Shown one piece after another: positions 33,048 to 41,125 of a stretch of 42,091 nucleotides of DNA. This DNA is from Mesorhizobium sp. M7A.F.Ca.US.008.03.1.1 (lineage in GTDB: Bacteria > Pseudomonadota > Alphaproteobacteria > Rhizobiales > Rhizobiaceae): the NCBI RefSeq assembly GCF_003997495.1, contig NZ_RZRU01000038.1:1-42091 (forward strand), given 5' to 3'. Both the position numbers and the translations under genes were made by a program. Position 1 is the first letter of the stretch; each line of letters begins with the position of its first letter. The notes below the pieces were generated by a model that ran no database searches, was not told where the DNA came from, and saw only the letters and a list, made by a program, of their open reading frames with translations.

Positions 33048-34082
33048 TCAAGCCGCCTTCTTCTTCGGCTGGATCAGGCCGCGCTCGACCAAAAGCTCGG
33101 CGATCTGTACCGCATTGAGCGCCGCGCCCTTGCGCAGATTGTCGGAGACGATCCACATCGACAGGCCGTTGTCGATGGTCGAATCCTCACGGATGCGCGA
33201 GATGAAGGTGGCGTCCTCGCCGGCCGATTCCAGCGGCGTGATGTAGCCGCCGTCCTCGCGCTTGTCCAAGACCTGGCAGCCCGGCGCCTCACGCAGGATG
33301 TCGCGCGCCTCGTCGGCGGTGATCGGCTTTTCGAACTCGATGTTGACCGCTTCCGAATGGCCGATGAACACCGGCACGCGCACGCAGGTCGCCGTCAGCT
33401 TGATCTTGGGGTCGAGCATCTTCTTGGTCTCGGCGACCATCTTCCACTCTTCCTTGGTGGAGCCGTCGTCGAGGAAGACGTCGATATGCGGGATGACGTT
33501 GAAGGCGATGCGCTTGGTGAACTTCTTGACCTCGACCCCATCGGCGACGAAGACCGCGCGGGTCTGGGTAAAGAGTTCGTCCATGCCTTCCTTGCCGGCG
33601 CCCGATACCGATTGATAGGTGGCGACGACGACGCGCTTGATGGTGGCGAAGTCGTGCAGCGGCTTCAGCGCCACCACCAGCTGCGCCGTCGAGCAGTTCG
33701 GATTGGCGATGATGTTCTTGCGCGTGAACAGCGAGATCGCGTCCGGGTTCACTTCCGGCACGATCAGCGGCACGTCCTGGTCGTAGCGGAAGGCCGACGA
33801 ATTATCGATGACGACGCAGCCCTGCTTGCCGATCTTCGGCGACCATTCCTTGGAGACGCTGCCGCCAGCCGACATGATGCAGATGTCGGTGTCGGAAAAA
33901 TCGTACTGATCGAGCGTCTTCACCTTCAGCGTGCGGTCGCCGAACGACACTTCCGTGCCCTGGCTGCGCCGCGACGCCAGCGCCACGACTTCGCTTACCG
34001 GAAAGCCACGCTCTTCCAGTATGTTGAGCATTTCCCGGCCCACATTGCCCGTGGCGCCGACGATCGCTACCTTGAAACTCAT
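33048..34082 (-). CDS. asd: Aspartate-semialdehyde dehydrogenase
   Basis: Reduces aspartyl phosphate to aspartate semialdehyde, the branch point to lysine, diaminopimelate, threonine and methionine; therefore also essential for peptidoglycan. The 344-residue product has the NADP-binding GATGNVG (residues 9-15), active-site Cys130 in IIANPNCSTAQLV, and the substrate region FIGHSEAVNIEF. The C-terminus ends in Lys-rich QPKKKAA. AGGAG at 34091-34095 precedes the ATG at 34082. The leader is long and structured, with a possible Thr/Lys-rich peptide (see 34190-34219). The gene diverges from the RNA helicase gene across 437 bp. No lysine or threonine pathway partner is adjacent. Confidence 0.96.
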   Translation of the reverse strand: MSFKVAIVGATGNVGREMLNILEERGFPVSEVVALASRRSQGTEVSFGDRTLKVKTLDQYDFSDTDICIMSAGGSVSKEWSPKIGKQGCVVIDNSSAFRYDQDVPLIVPEVNPDAISLFTRKNIIANPNCSTAQLVVALKPLHDFATIKRVVVATYQSVSGAGKEGMDELFTQTRAVFVADGVEVKKFTKRIAFNVIPHIDVFLDDGSTKEEWKMVAETKKMLDPKIKLTATCVRVPVFIGHSEAVNIEFEKPITADEARDILREAPGCQVLDKREDGGYITPLESAGEDATFISRIREDSTIDNGLSMWIVSDNLRKGAALNAVQIAELLVERGLIQPKKKAA

Positions 34083-34097
34083 CGAAAAATCTCCTGT

Positions 34098-34172
34098 CCC
34101 TCTCCGCTTGGTTTTTGGAGAAACCCGCTGGCCGGTGCGGGTTCCGTCCCCCGGGCCGGACCCGGGAGAGGG
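34098..34172 (-). promoter_or_regulatory. Structured region directly upstream of asd start
   Basis: On the minus strand GGAGAGGG (34098-34105), next to the Shine-Dalgarno site, is perfectly complementary over 8 bases to CCCTCTCC (34165-34172). Between them lie two more stems: CCCGGG/CCCGGG (34150-34155 with 34161-34166) and AACCCGC/GCGGGTT (34122-34128 with 34137-34143). The first overlaps the distal arm by two bases, so the folds may compete. It might equally be a palindromic repeat remnant. Confidence 0.4.
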
Positions 34173-34189
34173 TGGTTAGGCCAAGGGAA

Positions 34190-34219
34190 TCACACCGTTT
34201 TGGTGGTGGTTTTGGCCAT
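34190..34219 (-). CDS. Possible Thr/Lys-rich leader peptide of asd
   Basis: A nine-codon frame reads M-A-K-T-T-T-K-T-V then TGA: four threonine and two lysine codons, the end products made through asd. It lies 108 bp before asd and directly before the competing hairpins. The threonine codons can also pair with an upstream segment (minus strand TTTTGGTGG at 34303-34311 against CCACCAAAA at 34198-34206, 9 bp perfect). No good ribosome binding site precedes the ATG, only AGCAAAA, so the reading is uncertain. Confidence 0.3.
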   Translation of the reverse strand: MAKTTTKTV

Positions 34220-34345
34220 AGTTTTGCTGGAACGAGGAGACGCGCCGACGCGCCCGGCCCAATGATGTGCATTGAGGCTGGGGGCATCGAATGCAAGAAG
34301 AGCCACCAAAAGGCCGCGCATCGAAACTGTCCCGTTCGGTGCCGG

Positions 34346-34373
34346 CTTTTACGCGGTTTGCGTCAAGAGTCAA
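34346..34373 (-). promoter_or_regulatory. Possible asd promoter
   Basis: On the minus strand TTGACT (34368-34373) and TAAAAG (34346-34351) have a 16-bp spacer. Transcription from here would give a leader of about 255 nt that includes the Thr/Lys frame and the hairpins before asd. Confidence 0.35.
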
Positions 34374-34519
34374 TTGCCGAGCGGCGCCTGGTTTTGCGCG
34401 CGCCCTGTACAATCGCGGCTGCGCGAAGTACGAACGGCCAAGATTGTTTGGCTGGCGCTAGGCCCGCCCCGGCATGTGCTCCGTGATGAGCGCGGACCCT
34501 AAAATTCCGAAAGAGTGAG

Positions 34520-36394
34520 ATGTCCAACTTCGAAGCACTTGTTCCAGCGCTTGCCAGGGCGCTGGAGAAACGCGGCTATTCCGAGCTGACGCCCGTCCAG
34601 AAGGCGGTCGTGGCGCCCGAGCTCGGCGAGGCCGATGCGCTGGTTTCGGCGCAGACAGGCTCCGGCAAGACGGTGGCCTTCGGCCTCGCTCTGGCGCCGA
34701 CCCTGCTTGGGGGCGCGGAGCGCTTTGGCCACGCCGCGGCACCGCTGGCGCTGGCGGTGGCGCCGACGCGCGAACTCGCCTTGCAGGTGACGCGCGAGCT
34801 GGAATGGCTCTACGAGCTGACCGGCGCAACCGTGGCGTCCTGCGTCGGCGGCATGGACATGCGCTCGGAGCGGCGTGTGCTGGAGCGCGGCGCCCATATC
34901 GTCGTCGGCACGCCCGGCCGGCTGCGCGACCACATCACCCGGCGCTCGCTCGACATGTCGGCGCTGAAGGCGGTGGTGCTCGACGAGGCCGACGAGATGC
35001 TCGATCTGGGCTTTCGCGAAGACCTCGAATTCATCCTCGACGCCGCTCCGGCCGAACGCCGGACGCTGATGTTCTCGGCCACGGTGCCGCGCTCGATCGC
35101 CACGCTCGCCCAGGGCTATCAGCGCGATGCGGTGCGCATTTCGGCCGCCGGCGAGGAGAAGCAGCATCTCGACATCGAGTACCGGGCGCTGAGCGTCGCC
35201 CAGCCCGACCGCGAGAACGCCATCATCAACGTGCTGCGCTATTACGAAGCCAAGAACGCGCTGGTGTTCTGCAACACGCGTGCCGCCGTCAATCATCTGA
35301 CCGCGCGCTTCAACAACCGCAACTTCTCCGTCGTGGCGCTGTCGGGCGAGCTCAGCCAGAACGAGCGCAGCCATGCCTTGCAGGCGATGCGCGACGGCCG
35401 CGCCAAGGTTTGCATCGCCACCGATGTCGCGGCGCGCGGCATCGACCTGCCCAATCTCGAACTGGTCATCCACGCCGACCTGCCGACCAATCCCGAAACG
35501 CTGCTGCACCGCAGCGGCCGCACCGGCCGTGCCGGGCGCAAGGGCGTCAGCGCGCTGATCGTGCCCAACAGCGCCCGCAAGCGCACCGAACGGCTGCTGC
35601 AGAACGCCGGCCTCAAGGCAACATGGGCGAGCCCGCCCTCGGCCGACGATGTGATGCGGCGCGACGACGAGCGCATCCTTGCCGATCCGGCTTTCGACGA
35701 GCCGGTGAAGGAAGACGAGCGCGGTTTCATCGACGCGCTGCTCGCCAGGCATGGCGCCGAGCAGGTGGCCGCTGCCTTCGTGCGCCAGTGCCGCGCCAGC
35801 CGCTCGGCCCCCGAGGACCTCATGGAGATCGCGCCGTTCACGCCGTCGCGTGAAAGACCGGCAGGCGAAGGTTTCGCGCGTCGCGACGAGGCGCCCAGCC
35901 GCCGCGACGATTTCGGTGACAGCGTCTGGTTCTCGCTGTCGATCGGGCGCCGGCAGAATGCCGAGCCGCGCTGGCTGATCCCGATGCTGTGCCGCACCGG
36001 CAGCATCTCGAAGCGCGAGATCGGAGCGATCAAAATGCAGCCGGAAGAGACCTATGTGCAGATATCAGCCGACTGGGCCGACCGCTTCCTCGCCGCGATC
36101 GGTCCCGACCGCAAGCTGCAGGGCAACATCCTGGTGAAGCGGCTCGACGGCCAGCCCGATCTGTCGCGCGCCGGCTATCAGCCGCCAAGCCCCGACAAGA
36201 AGCCGCATCGCGGCAAGGCGCCGTTCGACCCCAACGCGCCGAAGCGCAAATTCGAGAAGCGTGCACCGGCAGCAGTCGATCAGCGCCCGGCCGCCGCGCA
36301 TGAGGCAAAGCCATGGGCGAAGAAGCCGGGCAAGCCGAAATTCGACACCACCGGCGCGCCCAAGCACAAGAAGGCGAAGAAGCGGCCCGCCTAG
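34520..36394 (+). CDS. DEAD-box RNA helicase with DbpA RNA-binding domain
   Basis: An ATP-dependent RNA helicase, 624 residues, likely acting in large-subunit ribosome assembly or RNA turnover. Helicase motifs are in order: Q motif (TPVQ, near 24-27), AQTGSGKT (44-51), APTREL, GG, TPGR, DEAD (155-158), SAT (186-188) and HRSGRTGR (330-337). After a charged linker a DbpA-type RRM fold follows (about 478-552, FSLSIGRRQNAEPRWLIPMLCR and YVQISADWADRFL), then a long basic Lys/Arg/Pro tail suited to RNA binding. The start at 34520 has GAAAGAGTGAG upstream. Its stop TAG overlaps the stop of the convergent glycosyltransferase gene in the palindrome CTAG. Confidence 0.94.
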   Translation: MSNFEALVPALARALEKRGYSELTPVQKAVVAPELGEADALVSAQTGSGKTVAFGLALAPTLLGGAERFGHAAAPLALAVAPTRELALQVTRELEWLYELTGATVASCVGGMDMRSERRVLERGAHIVVGTPGRLRDHITRRSLDMSALKAVVLDEADEMLDLGFREDLEFILDAAPAERRTLMFSATVPRSIATLAQGYQRDAVRISAAGEEKQHLDIEYRALSVAQPDRENAIINVLRYYEAKNALVFCNTRAAVNHLTARFNNRNFSVVALSGELSQNERSHALQAMRDGRAKVCIATDVAARGIDLPNLELVIHADLPTNPETLLHRSGRTGRAGRKGVSALIVPNSARKRTERLLQNAGLKATWASPPSADDVMRRDDERILADPAFDEPVKEDERGFIDALLARHGAEQVAAAFVRQCRASRSAPEDLMEIAPFTPSRERPAGEGFARRDEAPSRRDDFGDSVWFSLSIGRRQNAEPRWLIPMLCRTGSISKREIGAIKMQPEETYVQISADWADRFLAAIGPDRKLQGNILVKRLDGQPDLSRAGYQPPSPDKKPHRGKAPFDPNAPKRKFEKRAPAAVDQRPAAAHEAKPWAKKPGKPKFDTTGAPKHKKAKKRPA

Positions 36395-37806
36395 GACTTT
36401 GGCCGGAGGGACGCGCTTGCCTGCAGGCCAGCCTTGATGGCAGCCCAGCTGGCCGATGCCGGCGTCGGGCGATGCTGCCTTGCGATGCGTTCCGTCAGCG
36501 ACGAGCGCCAATCCGGGTCCTCCGCCATCTTGCGGATCGCCGCATACCAGCCGGCCTGGTCATTGGAATCGACCGCCGGCATCAGCTCGCGGCTCGCCTC
36601 GATCAGCGACGGTGCGGTCGAGACGATGACGGGAATGCCGAAATCGAGACATTCCGAGGCGCCGTAGCCCCAGCCCTCGATATGCGAGGGAAAGACGCCG
36701 AAGGAAGCGCTGCGATAATATTGGATGAGCTCCTCATCGCTGATCGCTCCGGTGAACGCAACCCGCTCGAGTAGTCTCGGATGGGCCTTGAGATAGGCGC
36801 GCAGCGGATCGATCATCCAGCCCCAGCGCCCGGCGCAGACGAGCCGCGGCAGCTTGACGCCCTCGTCGAGCGCCTGCTGCCAGATCCGTGCCAGCAGGAT
36901 GTGGTTCTTGCGCACTTCGATGGTCGAACAATAGAGCACGAATGGCTCGGCGACCTTGATGGGCGAAGTCTCGCCCATGCGCGAAGCCGTCTCGTACAGG
37001 ATGGAAGGCATCGGAAACCGGTATACTACCGGCTGCGTGACGCCTGCCTGTTGCATATGATCGGTCAGCGTCGCGCCAACTTCGTCGGATGCACAAAATG
37101 CCGGCGCGCCGGAGCGCACGAGGTGCTCGAGATATGACCCGAAACGACTCTCGCCATGGCTCATACCAACCAGGTCGGGGCGCAGTGTCGGGATGAGGTC
37201 GTGGCAAAGGAACGCGAGGCCACCGGCGCGCCCCGAGACGGCGGCTCGGTCATCCCCGGTCAGAATGTGATGGCTGATCAAGACAAGGCGTTCAGTCTCG
37301 GCCGGTTGGCTTGGAACATCCTGACGCGGGGCCGACCGGATCCGCGCCCGCTGGTACAGACGATAGGCCCGGATCAGCAGCCTCGTCGCCTGATAGGCAA
37401 TGCCTTTGCGGCCATGGGTCACCGTCTTGGCGAGATGGCGGTCGGCGTCGCGCTTGCCCCATGGCTGTTGCCTCACCGCCTCGAAGGCCCGCACCAGCGC
37501 CATGCGTCTCCCCGGCCATGGTGTGAGGCGCCAAGGTGAAATCTCCCCAGTCGCGACATGGTCTTGCTCGAAAGGAGCGAGGGGGCGAAACCGGCCTTCC
37601 CACGGTCGGAACGCCACCACCTCCACGGAAGGGTCAGGATCAGCCAGGGCCGCGCCGATGAGAAAGCTTTCCACCCGTGGGATGCCGACAAGTCCCTGGC
37701 CAGACGGCCAGAACGTCAGGCCGGTGGCGTCGATGGCCAGCCTGGGAGGCTTTCTTTCCCTTCCGTCTTCAATCGCGGCTTTACTGTCAGGACTCTCGAC
37801 TGTCAT
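36391..37806 (-). CDS. Glycosyltransferase family 1/4 (GT-B fold)
   Basis: A 471-residue glycosyltransferase of the GT-B class. The N-terminal part has LAIDATGLTFWPSGQGLVGIPRVE, typical of polysaccharide-associated GT4 enzymes that name the opening as IDxTGL. The C-terminal donor domain shows VLYCSTIEVRKNHILL, then RVAFTGAISDEELIQYYRSASFGVFPSHIEGWGYGASECLDFGIPVIVS, where the E-G-W/F-G-x(3)-E stretch is the nucleotide-sugar contact of GT4. Donor and acceptor are unknown; likely surface polysaccharide. I take the ATG at 37806, since the upstream ATGs at 37854 and 37914 add only untypical polar residues, but 37854 remains possible. No other polysaccharide gene is adjacent. Confidence 0.87.
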   Translation of the reverse strand: MTVESPDSKAAIEDGRERKPPRLAIDATGLTFWPSGQGLVGIPRVESFLIGAALADPDPSVEVVAFRPWEGRFRPLAPFEQDHVATGEISPWRLTPWPGRRMALVRAFEAVRQQPWGKRDADRHLAKTVTHGRKGIAYQATRLLIRAYRLYQRARIRSAPRQDVPSQPAETERLVLISHHILTGDDRAAVSGRAGGLAFLCHDLIPTLRPDLVGMSHGESRFGSYLEHLVRSGAPAFCASDEVGATLTDHMQQAGVTQPVVYRFPMPSILYETASRMGETSPIKVAEPFVLYCSTIEVRKNHILLARIWQQALDEGVKLPRLVCAGRWGWMIDPLRAYLKAHPRLLERVAFTGAISDEELIQYYRSASFGVFPSHIEGWGYGASECLDFGIPVIVSTAPSLIEASRELMPAVDSNDQAGWYAAIRKMAEDPDWRSSLTERIARQHRPTPASASWAAIKAGLQASASLRPKS

Positions 37807-37948
37807 TGGCTGCTTCTGTCGAAGGCGGTTGGCACTCGATGTCTTATGCTTCATTTGCCGCCAAGACGGTAGCCGTGCTGCCCGGTATTGCCCATCGGCT
37901 CGGCCCTGTGCCACACCTTAGGCCGGGACGTGGCAAGAGGGGTGGCCT

Positions 37949-38650
37949 ATGCGCGGTGAAGTGCTTCACTATGACGGCGACCAGGGGTTCGGCTTCATCA
38001 CCGGATCTGACGGGAACCGCTACACCTTCACCCGTGAGAGTTTACGCCGGGAAACCGCCATGCCCAACGGTACCGTCGTCGAATTCCAGCCAGGCGGCGG
38101 GCAGGCGCGCGATGTTTTTTCGATCGCCGCTCCGACTGCCGCCGACCCCGGCATCAAGGCCCCACAAGCCCGGGCCGCCGTTCCGCCTGCAGCGGCCCCA
38201 TCTCCCGCGCAGCCTTTCGGCCGCTCCTCCGAGCCAGCCGAGCCCACCGATCTCTGGGGCTACTTCTGGCGTGGCGTGACGCAGAACTATTTCAATTTCG
38301 CCGGGCGTGCCCGCCGCAAGGAATATTGGGGTTTTTTCCTGTTCTGGGTGGTCTCGCTGCTTGTCATCGGCGGCATCGGCCTTTTCGCCGACAACGAAAT
38401 GGGCAATTTCGACAGCAGCGTATCGGCGGCGGTAACCGTCGGCCTTTGCGGCACCTTCGTTCTGGCGACATTGCTGCCCAGCCTCGGCATGACGGTTCGC
38501 CGCATTCATGACATCGGCCTGTCGGGCTGGTTTTATCTGGTGGTGCTGATCCCGACCATCGGCAGCCTGGTCATCCTGGTCTTCGCGCTGATCCCGACAC
38601 AGGCCCGGGAAAACCAGTGGGGACCGGTGCCGGCGGACGTCGGGGTTTAA
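37949..38650 (+). CDS. Cold-shock-like domain fused to DUF805 membrane protein, copy 1
   Basis: A 233-residue two-part protein. Residues 1-60 resemble a cold-shock OB fold: RGEVLHYDGDQGFGFITGSDGNRYTF contains GFGFI, the RNP1 core of CspA-like proteins, and YTF at the RNP2 place, then a closing strand GTVVEFQPGGGQARDVF. A Pro/Ala-rich linker (about 61-93) leads to a DUF805 domain with four helices and the family marks FNFAGRARRKEYWGFFLF and TVRRIHDIGLSGWF. The usual aromatic and histidine residues of RNP2 are only partly kept. It could tie nucleic acid or nucleotide sensing to the membrane; that is inference. Start chosen at 37949 with AAGAGGGGTGG upstream. A close paralogue follows. Confidence 0.85.
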   Translation: MRGEVLHYDGDQGFGFITGSDGNRYTFTRESLRRETAMPNGTVVEFQPGGGQARDVFSIAAPTAADPGIKAPQARAAVPPAAAPSPAQPFGRSSEPAEPTDLWGYFWRGVTQNYFNFAGRARRKEYWGFFLFWVVSLLVIGGIGLFADNEMGNFDSSVSAAVTVGLCGTFVLATLLPSLGMTVRRIHDIGLSGWFYLVVLIPTIGSLVILVFALIPTQARENQWGPVPADVGV

Positions 38651-38664
38651 TTATGACGTGCATA

Positions 38665-38693
38665 TTGCAATCGTAAGCAACCCTGGGTAGTAT
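38665..38693 (+). promoter_or_regulatory. Promoter of the second DUF805 gene
   Basis: TTGCAA (38665-38670) and TAGTAT (38688-38693) with a 17-bp spacer, in a 72-bp gap. The second copy is thus probably transcribed separately, starting near 38700. Confidence 0.55.
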
Positions 38694-38722
38694 TGCCTAT
38701 CGCAGCATAGATGGGGGTAAGC

Positions 38723-39385
38723 ATGCGGGGCGCGGTGCTTCACTACGACAAGGATCAGGACTACGGCTATATCAACGGAGTTGACGGCAAGCGCTACTTC
38801 TTCGTCTCTAACGACCTGACTCAGGGGGCAGCCCTCGTCAGCGGCACCCTCGTAGAATTCCAGCCGGATGACGGGACGGCGCACAATATCGTCGCTGTCA
38901 CCCCGACCGCGCCATCGTCGAGCGCGGGCCAGCCACAGCAGCCCCGCCGTTCCGCCGAGAGCGGGCCTGCCTCTTCCACGGGTCTGGGGGCTTACTTCTG
39001 GCGCGCGATAATCGCGGACTATAGCAATTTCAGCGGACGCGCCCGCCGCAAGGAATTCTGGGCCTTTTGCCTATGTTTTAATCTTGTGCTGGTGGCGCTT
39101 CTTGGCTTTGGGATACTCGTCAATCTGGCCGTCAACGGTTTCGGCATCAACGCGGGCAAGACGTCGATCGGATTCCTACCCGCCGCTGTCTTCGTCTTGG
39201 CATTCGGCCTGCCATGGACCGCGCTTACCGTGCGGCGTTTGCACGATGTCGGTCTGAGCGGCTGGTTTGTCCTGCTCGGCTACATTCCGGCTATCGGCGC
39301 GGTGGCCTTGCTGGTCTTGGGGCTTGCGCCGTCTCAGCTGGGCGAAAATCCCTGGGGGCGGATGCCGGCGGGCGTCAGAGTTTAG
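38723..39385 (+). CDS. Cold-shock-like domain fused to DUF805 membrane protein, copy 2
   Basis: A 220-residue paralogue of the preceding protein with the same order: OB-like N-terminus (RGAVLHYDKDQDYGYINGVDGK, then YFF and LVEFQPDDGTAHNI), Gln/Pro/Ser linker (about residues 62-88), and a DUF805 domain (NFSGRARRKEFWAFCLC, TVRRLHDVGLSGWF) ending with four helices. Here RNP1 has changed to DYGYI, so nucleic-acid contacts may differ from copy 1. The ATG at 38723 is preferred to 38711 because GGGGGTAAGC precedes it and the start aligns with copy 1. It has its own promoter. Its 3' end overlaps the convergent acetyltransferase gene by 11 bp. Confidence 0.85.
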   Translation: MRGAVLHYDKDQDYGYINGVDGKRYFFVSNDLTQGAALVSGTLVEFQPDDGTAHNIVAVTPTAPSSSAGQPQQPRRSAESGPASSTGLGAYFWRAIIADYSNFSGRARRKEFWAFCLCFNLVLVALLGFGILVNLAVNGFGINAGKTSIGFLPAAVFVLAFGLPWTALTVRRLHDVGLSGWFVLLGYIPAIGAVALLVLGLAPSQLGENPWGRMPAGVRV

Positions 39386-39857
39386 CCGCCTTCAGCGCCT
39401 CGCCCGAAAGCCTGAGGAAGACCTTCTGGCCGTGGCGCTCGGCGCCAAGCCCGCCGTAGAAGCGCAGTGCGCCCTCGTTCCAGTCCTCGGTGGTCAGGTC
39501 GATGCGGCCGATGCCGTGGCTGAGGCAATGATCAGCAAGAAAGCCGATCAGCGCCCGGCCGGTGCCGGCGTTGCGGGCTTTTTCGCACACGAACAGGCCT
39601 TTCAGGAACAGCAACCGTTCGAGATCGATACCTGGATGCACGATCGCCACCGACGCCAGGCCGCTGACCTCGCCGTCGACGAAGGCCAGCGCGAAATGCG
39701 GATAGGCTGGGCTTTCCTCGCCAAGCCATTTGCGTGCGGCAGACAGGGCCCGGTCGGCATCGAGAGGCGGCGGCCGGTAGTGAACAGCCATCTCGCACAA
39801 TATGGCCGCGAGTGCCGCGGCGTCCTCGATCGTCGCCCAGCGGACGTCGACCGCCAT
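39375..39857 (-). CDS. GNAT family N-acetyltransferase
   Basis: A 160-residue acetyltransferase. The early segment VRWATIEDAAALAAILCEMAVHY and the acetyl-CoA binding loop EKARNAGTGRALIGFL (about residues 92-107), followed by GIGRIDLTTEDWNEGALRFYGGLGA, show a typical GNAT core. The substrate is not predictable. The ATG at 39857 is well placed. It is just downstream of leuB (4 bp gap, same strand), so it is likely the last gene of a leuB transcript. It overlaps the convergent DUF805 gene by 11 bp. Confidence 0.87.
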   Translation of the reverse strand: MAVDVRWATIEDAAALAAILCEMAVHYRPPPLDADRALSAARKWLGEESPAYPHFALAFVDGEVSGLASVAIVHPGIDLERLLFLKGLFVCEKARNAGTGRALIGFLADHCLSHGIGRIDLTTEDWNEGALRFYGGLGAERHGQKVFLRLSGEALKAAKL

Positions 39858-39861
39858 GGTA

Positions 39862-40965
39862 TCAGCCCAGGAATTTGGCGATGATCGCGTCGCCCATTTC
39901 GACGGTGCCGACCTCGGTCATGCCGTCGGACATGATGTCTTTGGTGCGCAAGCCCTGATCAAGCACGGCGGCGATCGCGCTTTCGACGCGGTCGGCTTCC
40001 TCGACCATCCCGAAGGAATAGCGCAGGCACATGGCGAAGGAAGCGATCATGGCGATCGGGTTGGCGATGCCCTTGCCGGCAATGTCGGGCGCCGAGCCGT
40101 GCACCGGTTCGTACAGTGCCTTGCGCTTCTTGGTCTTCACATCAGGCGCGCCGAGCGAGGCCGACGGCAGCATGCCGATCGAGCCGGTCAGCATGGCGGC
40201 AATGTCGGACAGCATGTCGCCGAACAGATTGTCGGTGACGATGACGTCGAACTGTTTTGGCCAGCGCACCAGCTGCATGCCGCCGGCATCGGCCAGCATG
40301 TGGTCGAGCTTGACGTCGGAATAGCGCGCCTTGTGGGTCTGGGTGACGACCTCGTTCCACAGCACGCCCGACTTCATCACATTGCGCTTTTCCATCGAGG
40401 TGACGTGGTTCTTGCGCGTCCGGGCCAATTCGAAGGCGACGCCCGAAATGCGCTCGATCTCGAAGGTGTCGTAGACCTGCGTGTCGATGCCGCGTTTCTG
40501 GCCGTTGCCGAGATCGATGATCTGCTTGGGCTCGCCGAAATAGACGCCGCCAGTCAGCTCGCGCACGATCAAAATGTCGAGACCCTCGACCACCTCCTGC
40601 TTGAGCGAGGAGGACGCCGCCAGCGCCGGATAGCAGATGGCCGGACGCAGATTGGCAAACAGCTCCATGTCCTTGCGCAGGCGCAGCAAGCCGGCTTCAG
40701 GGCGCACCTCATAGGGCACCGCATCCCATTTCGGACCGCCCACGGCGCCGAACAGCACCGCGTCGGCCGCCATCGCCTTTTCCATGTCGGTATCGGAGAT
40801 CGCCGCGCCATGCGCGTCATAGGCGCAGCCGCCGACCAGCCCCTCATCGGTGGCAAACCCGCTGCCGAGCTTGTCGTTCATGACCGCGATCAGTTTCTTG
40901 ACCTCGGCCATGGCCTCGGGACCGATGCCGTCACCGGGGAGCAGGAAAAGATGCTTCGTTGCCAT
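39862..40965 (-). CDS. leuB: 3-isopropylmalate dehydrogenase
   Basis: Oxidatively decarboxylates 3-isopropylmalate to 2-oxoisocaproate in leucine synthesis, with NAD+ and a divalent metal. The 367-residue product starts MATKHLFLLPGDGIGPEAM and holds the family blocks GAVGGPKWD, RELTGGVYFGEPK, VTDNLFGDMLSDIAAML with the metal-binding aspartates, and EPVHGSAPDIAGKGIANP. The ATG at 40965 is the family start; the open frame to 41226 is unrelated. leuC and leuD are not in the window. The GNAT gene follows after 4 bp. Confidence 0.96.
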   Translation of the reverse strand: MATKHLFLLPGDGIGPEAMAEVKKLIAVMNDKLGSGFATDEGLVGGCAYDAHGAAISDTDMEKAMAADAVLFGAVGGPKWDAVPYEVRPEAGLLRLRKDMELFANLRPAICYPALAASSSLKQEVVEGLDILIVRELTGGVYFGEPKQIIDLGNGQKRGIDTQVYDTFEIERISGVAFELARTRKNHVTSMEKRNVMKSGVLWNEVVTQTHKARYSDVKLDHMLADAGGMQLVRWPKQFDVIVTDNLFGDMLSDIAAMLTGSIGMLPSASLGAPDVKTKKRKALYEPVHGSAPDIAGKGIANPIAMIASFAMCLRYSFGMVEEADRVESAIAAVLDQGLRTKDIMSDGMTEVGTVEMGDAIIAKFLG

Positions 40966-41076
40966 GGAGAAACCGTCCTGGAAAGATTTGAACCGGCGCT
41001 TTGCTAAACGCCAAGCGGCCCGTGCGCAAGGAGGAACGCAGCGATCAAGGACAACCTCGTTCGTTTGCGATCCTTC

Positions 41077-41102
41077 GCGCCCCCCTCTGCCCCGCCGGCC
41101 TC
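41077..41102. repeat. Partial copy of the ccm-type palindromic element
   Basis: CGCGCCCCCCTCTGCCCCGC and the following CGGCCTC match one arm of the large palindrome at 1025-1185 (GGCACCCCCCTCTGGCCCGC, CGGCCAT). The second arm is absent, so this looks like a truncated remnant. It lies in the 160-bp gap between leuB and the VOC gene. Confidence 0.5.
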
Positions 41103-41125
41103 CCGCAAATTGCAGCGCCTTGCCA

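Noticed and set aside
34083..34180. Lysine riboswitch before asd
   Set aside because: The conserved L-box core (such as the GAGGxGC and AGUA elements and five-helix junction) is not visible; only local GC stems are present.
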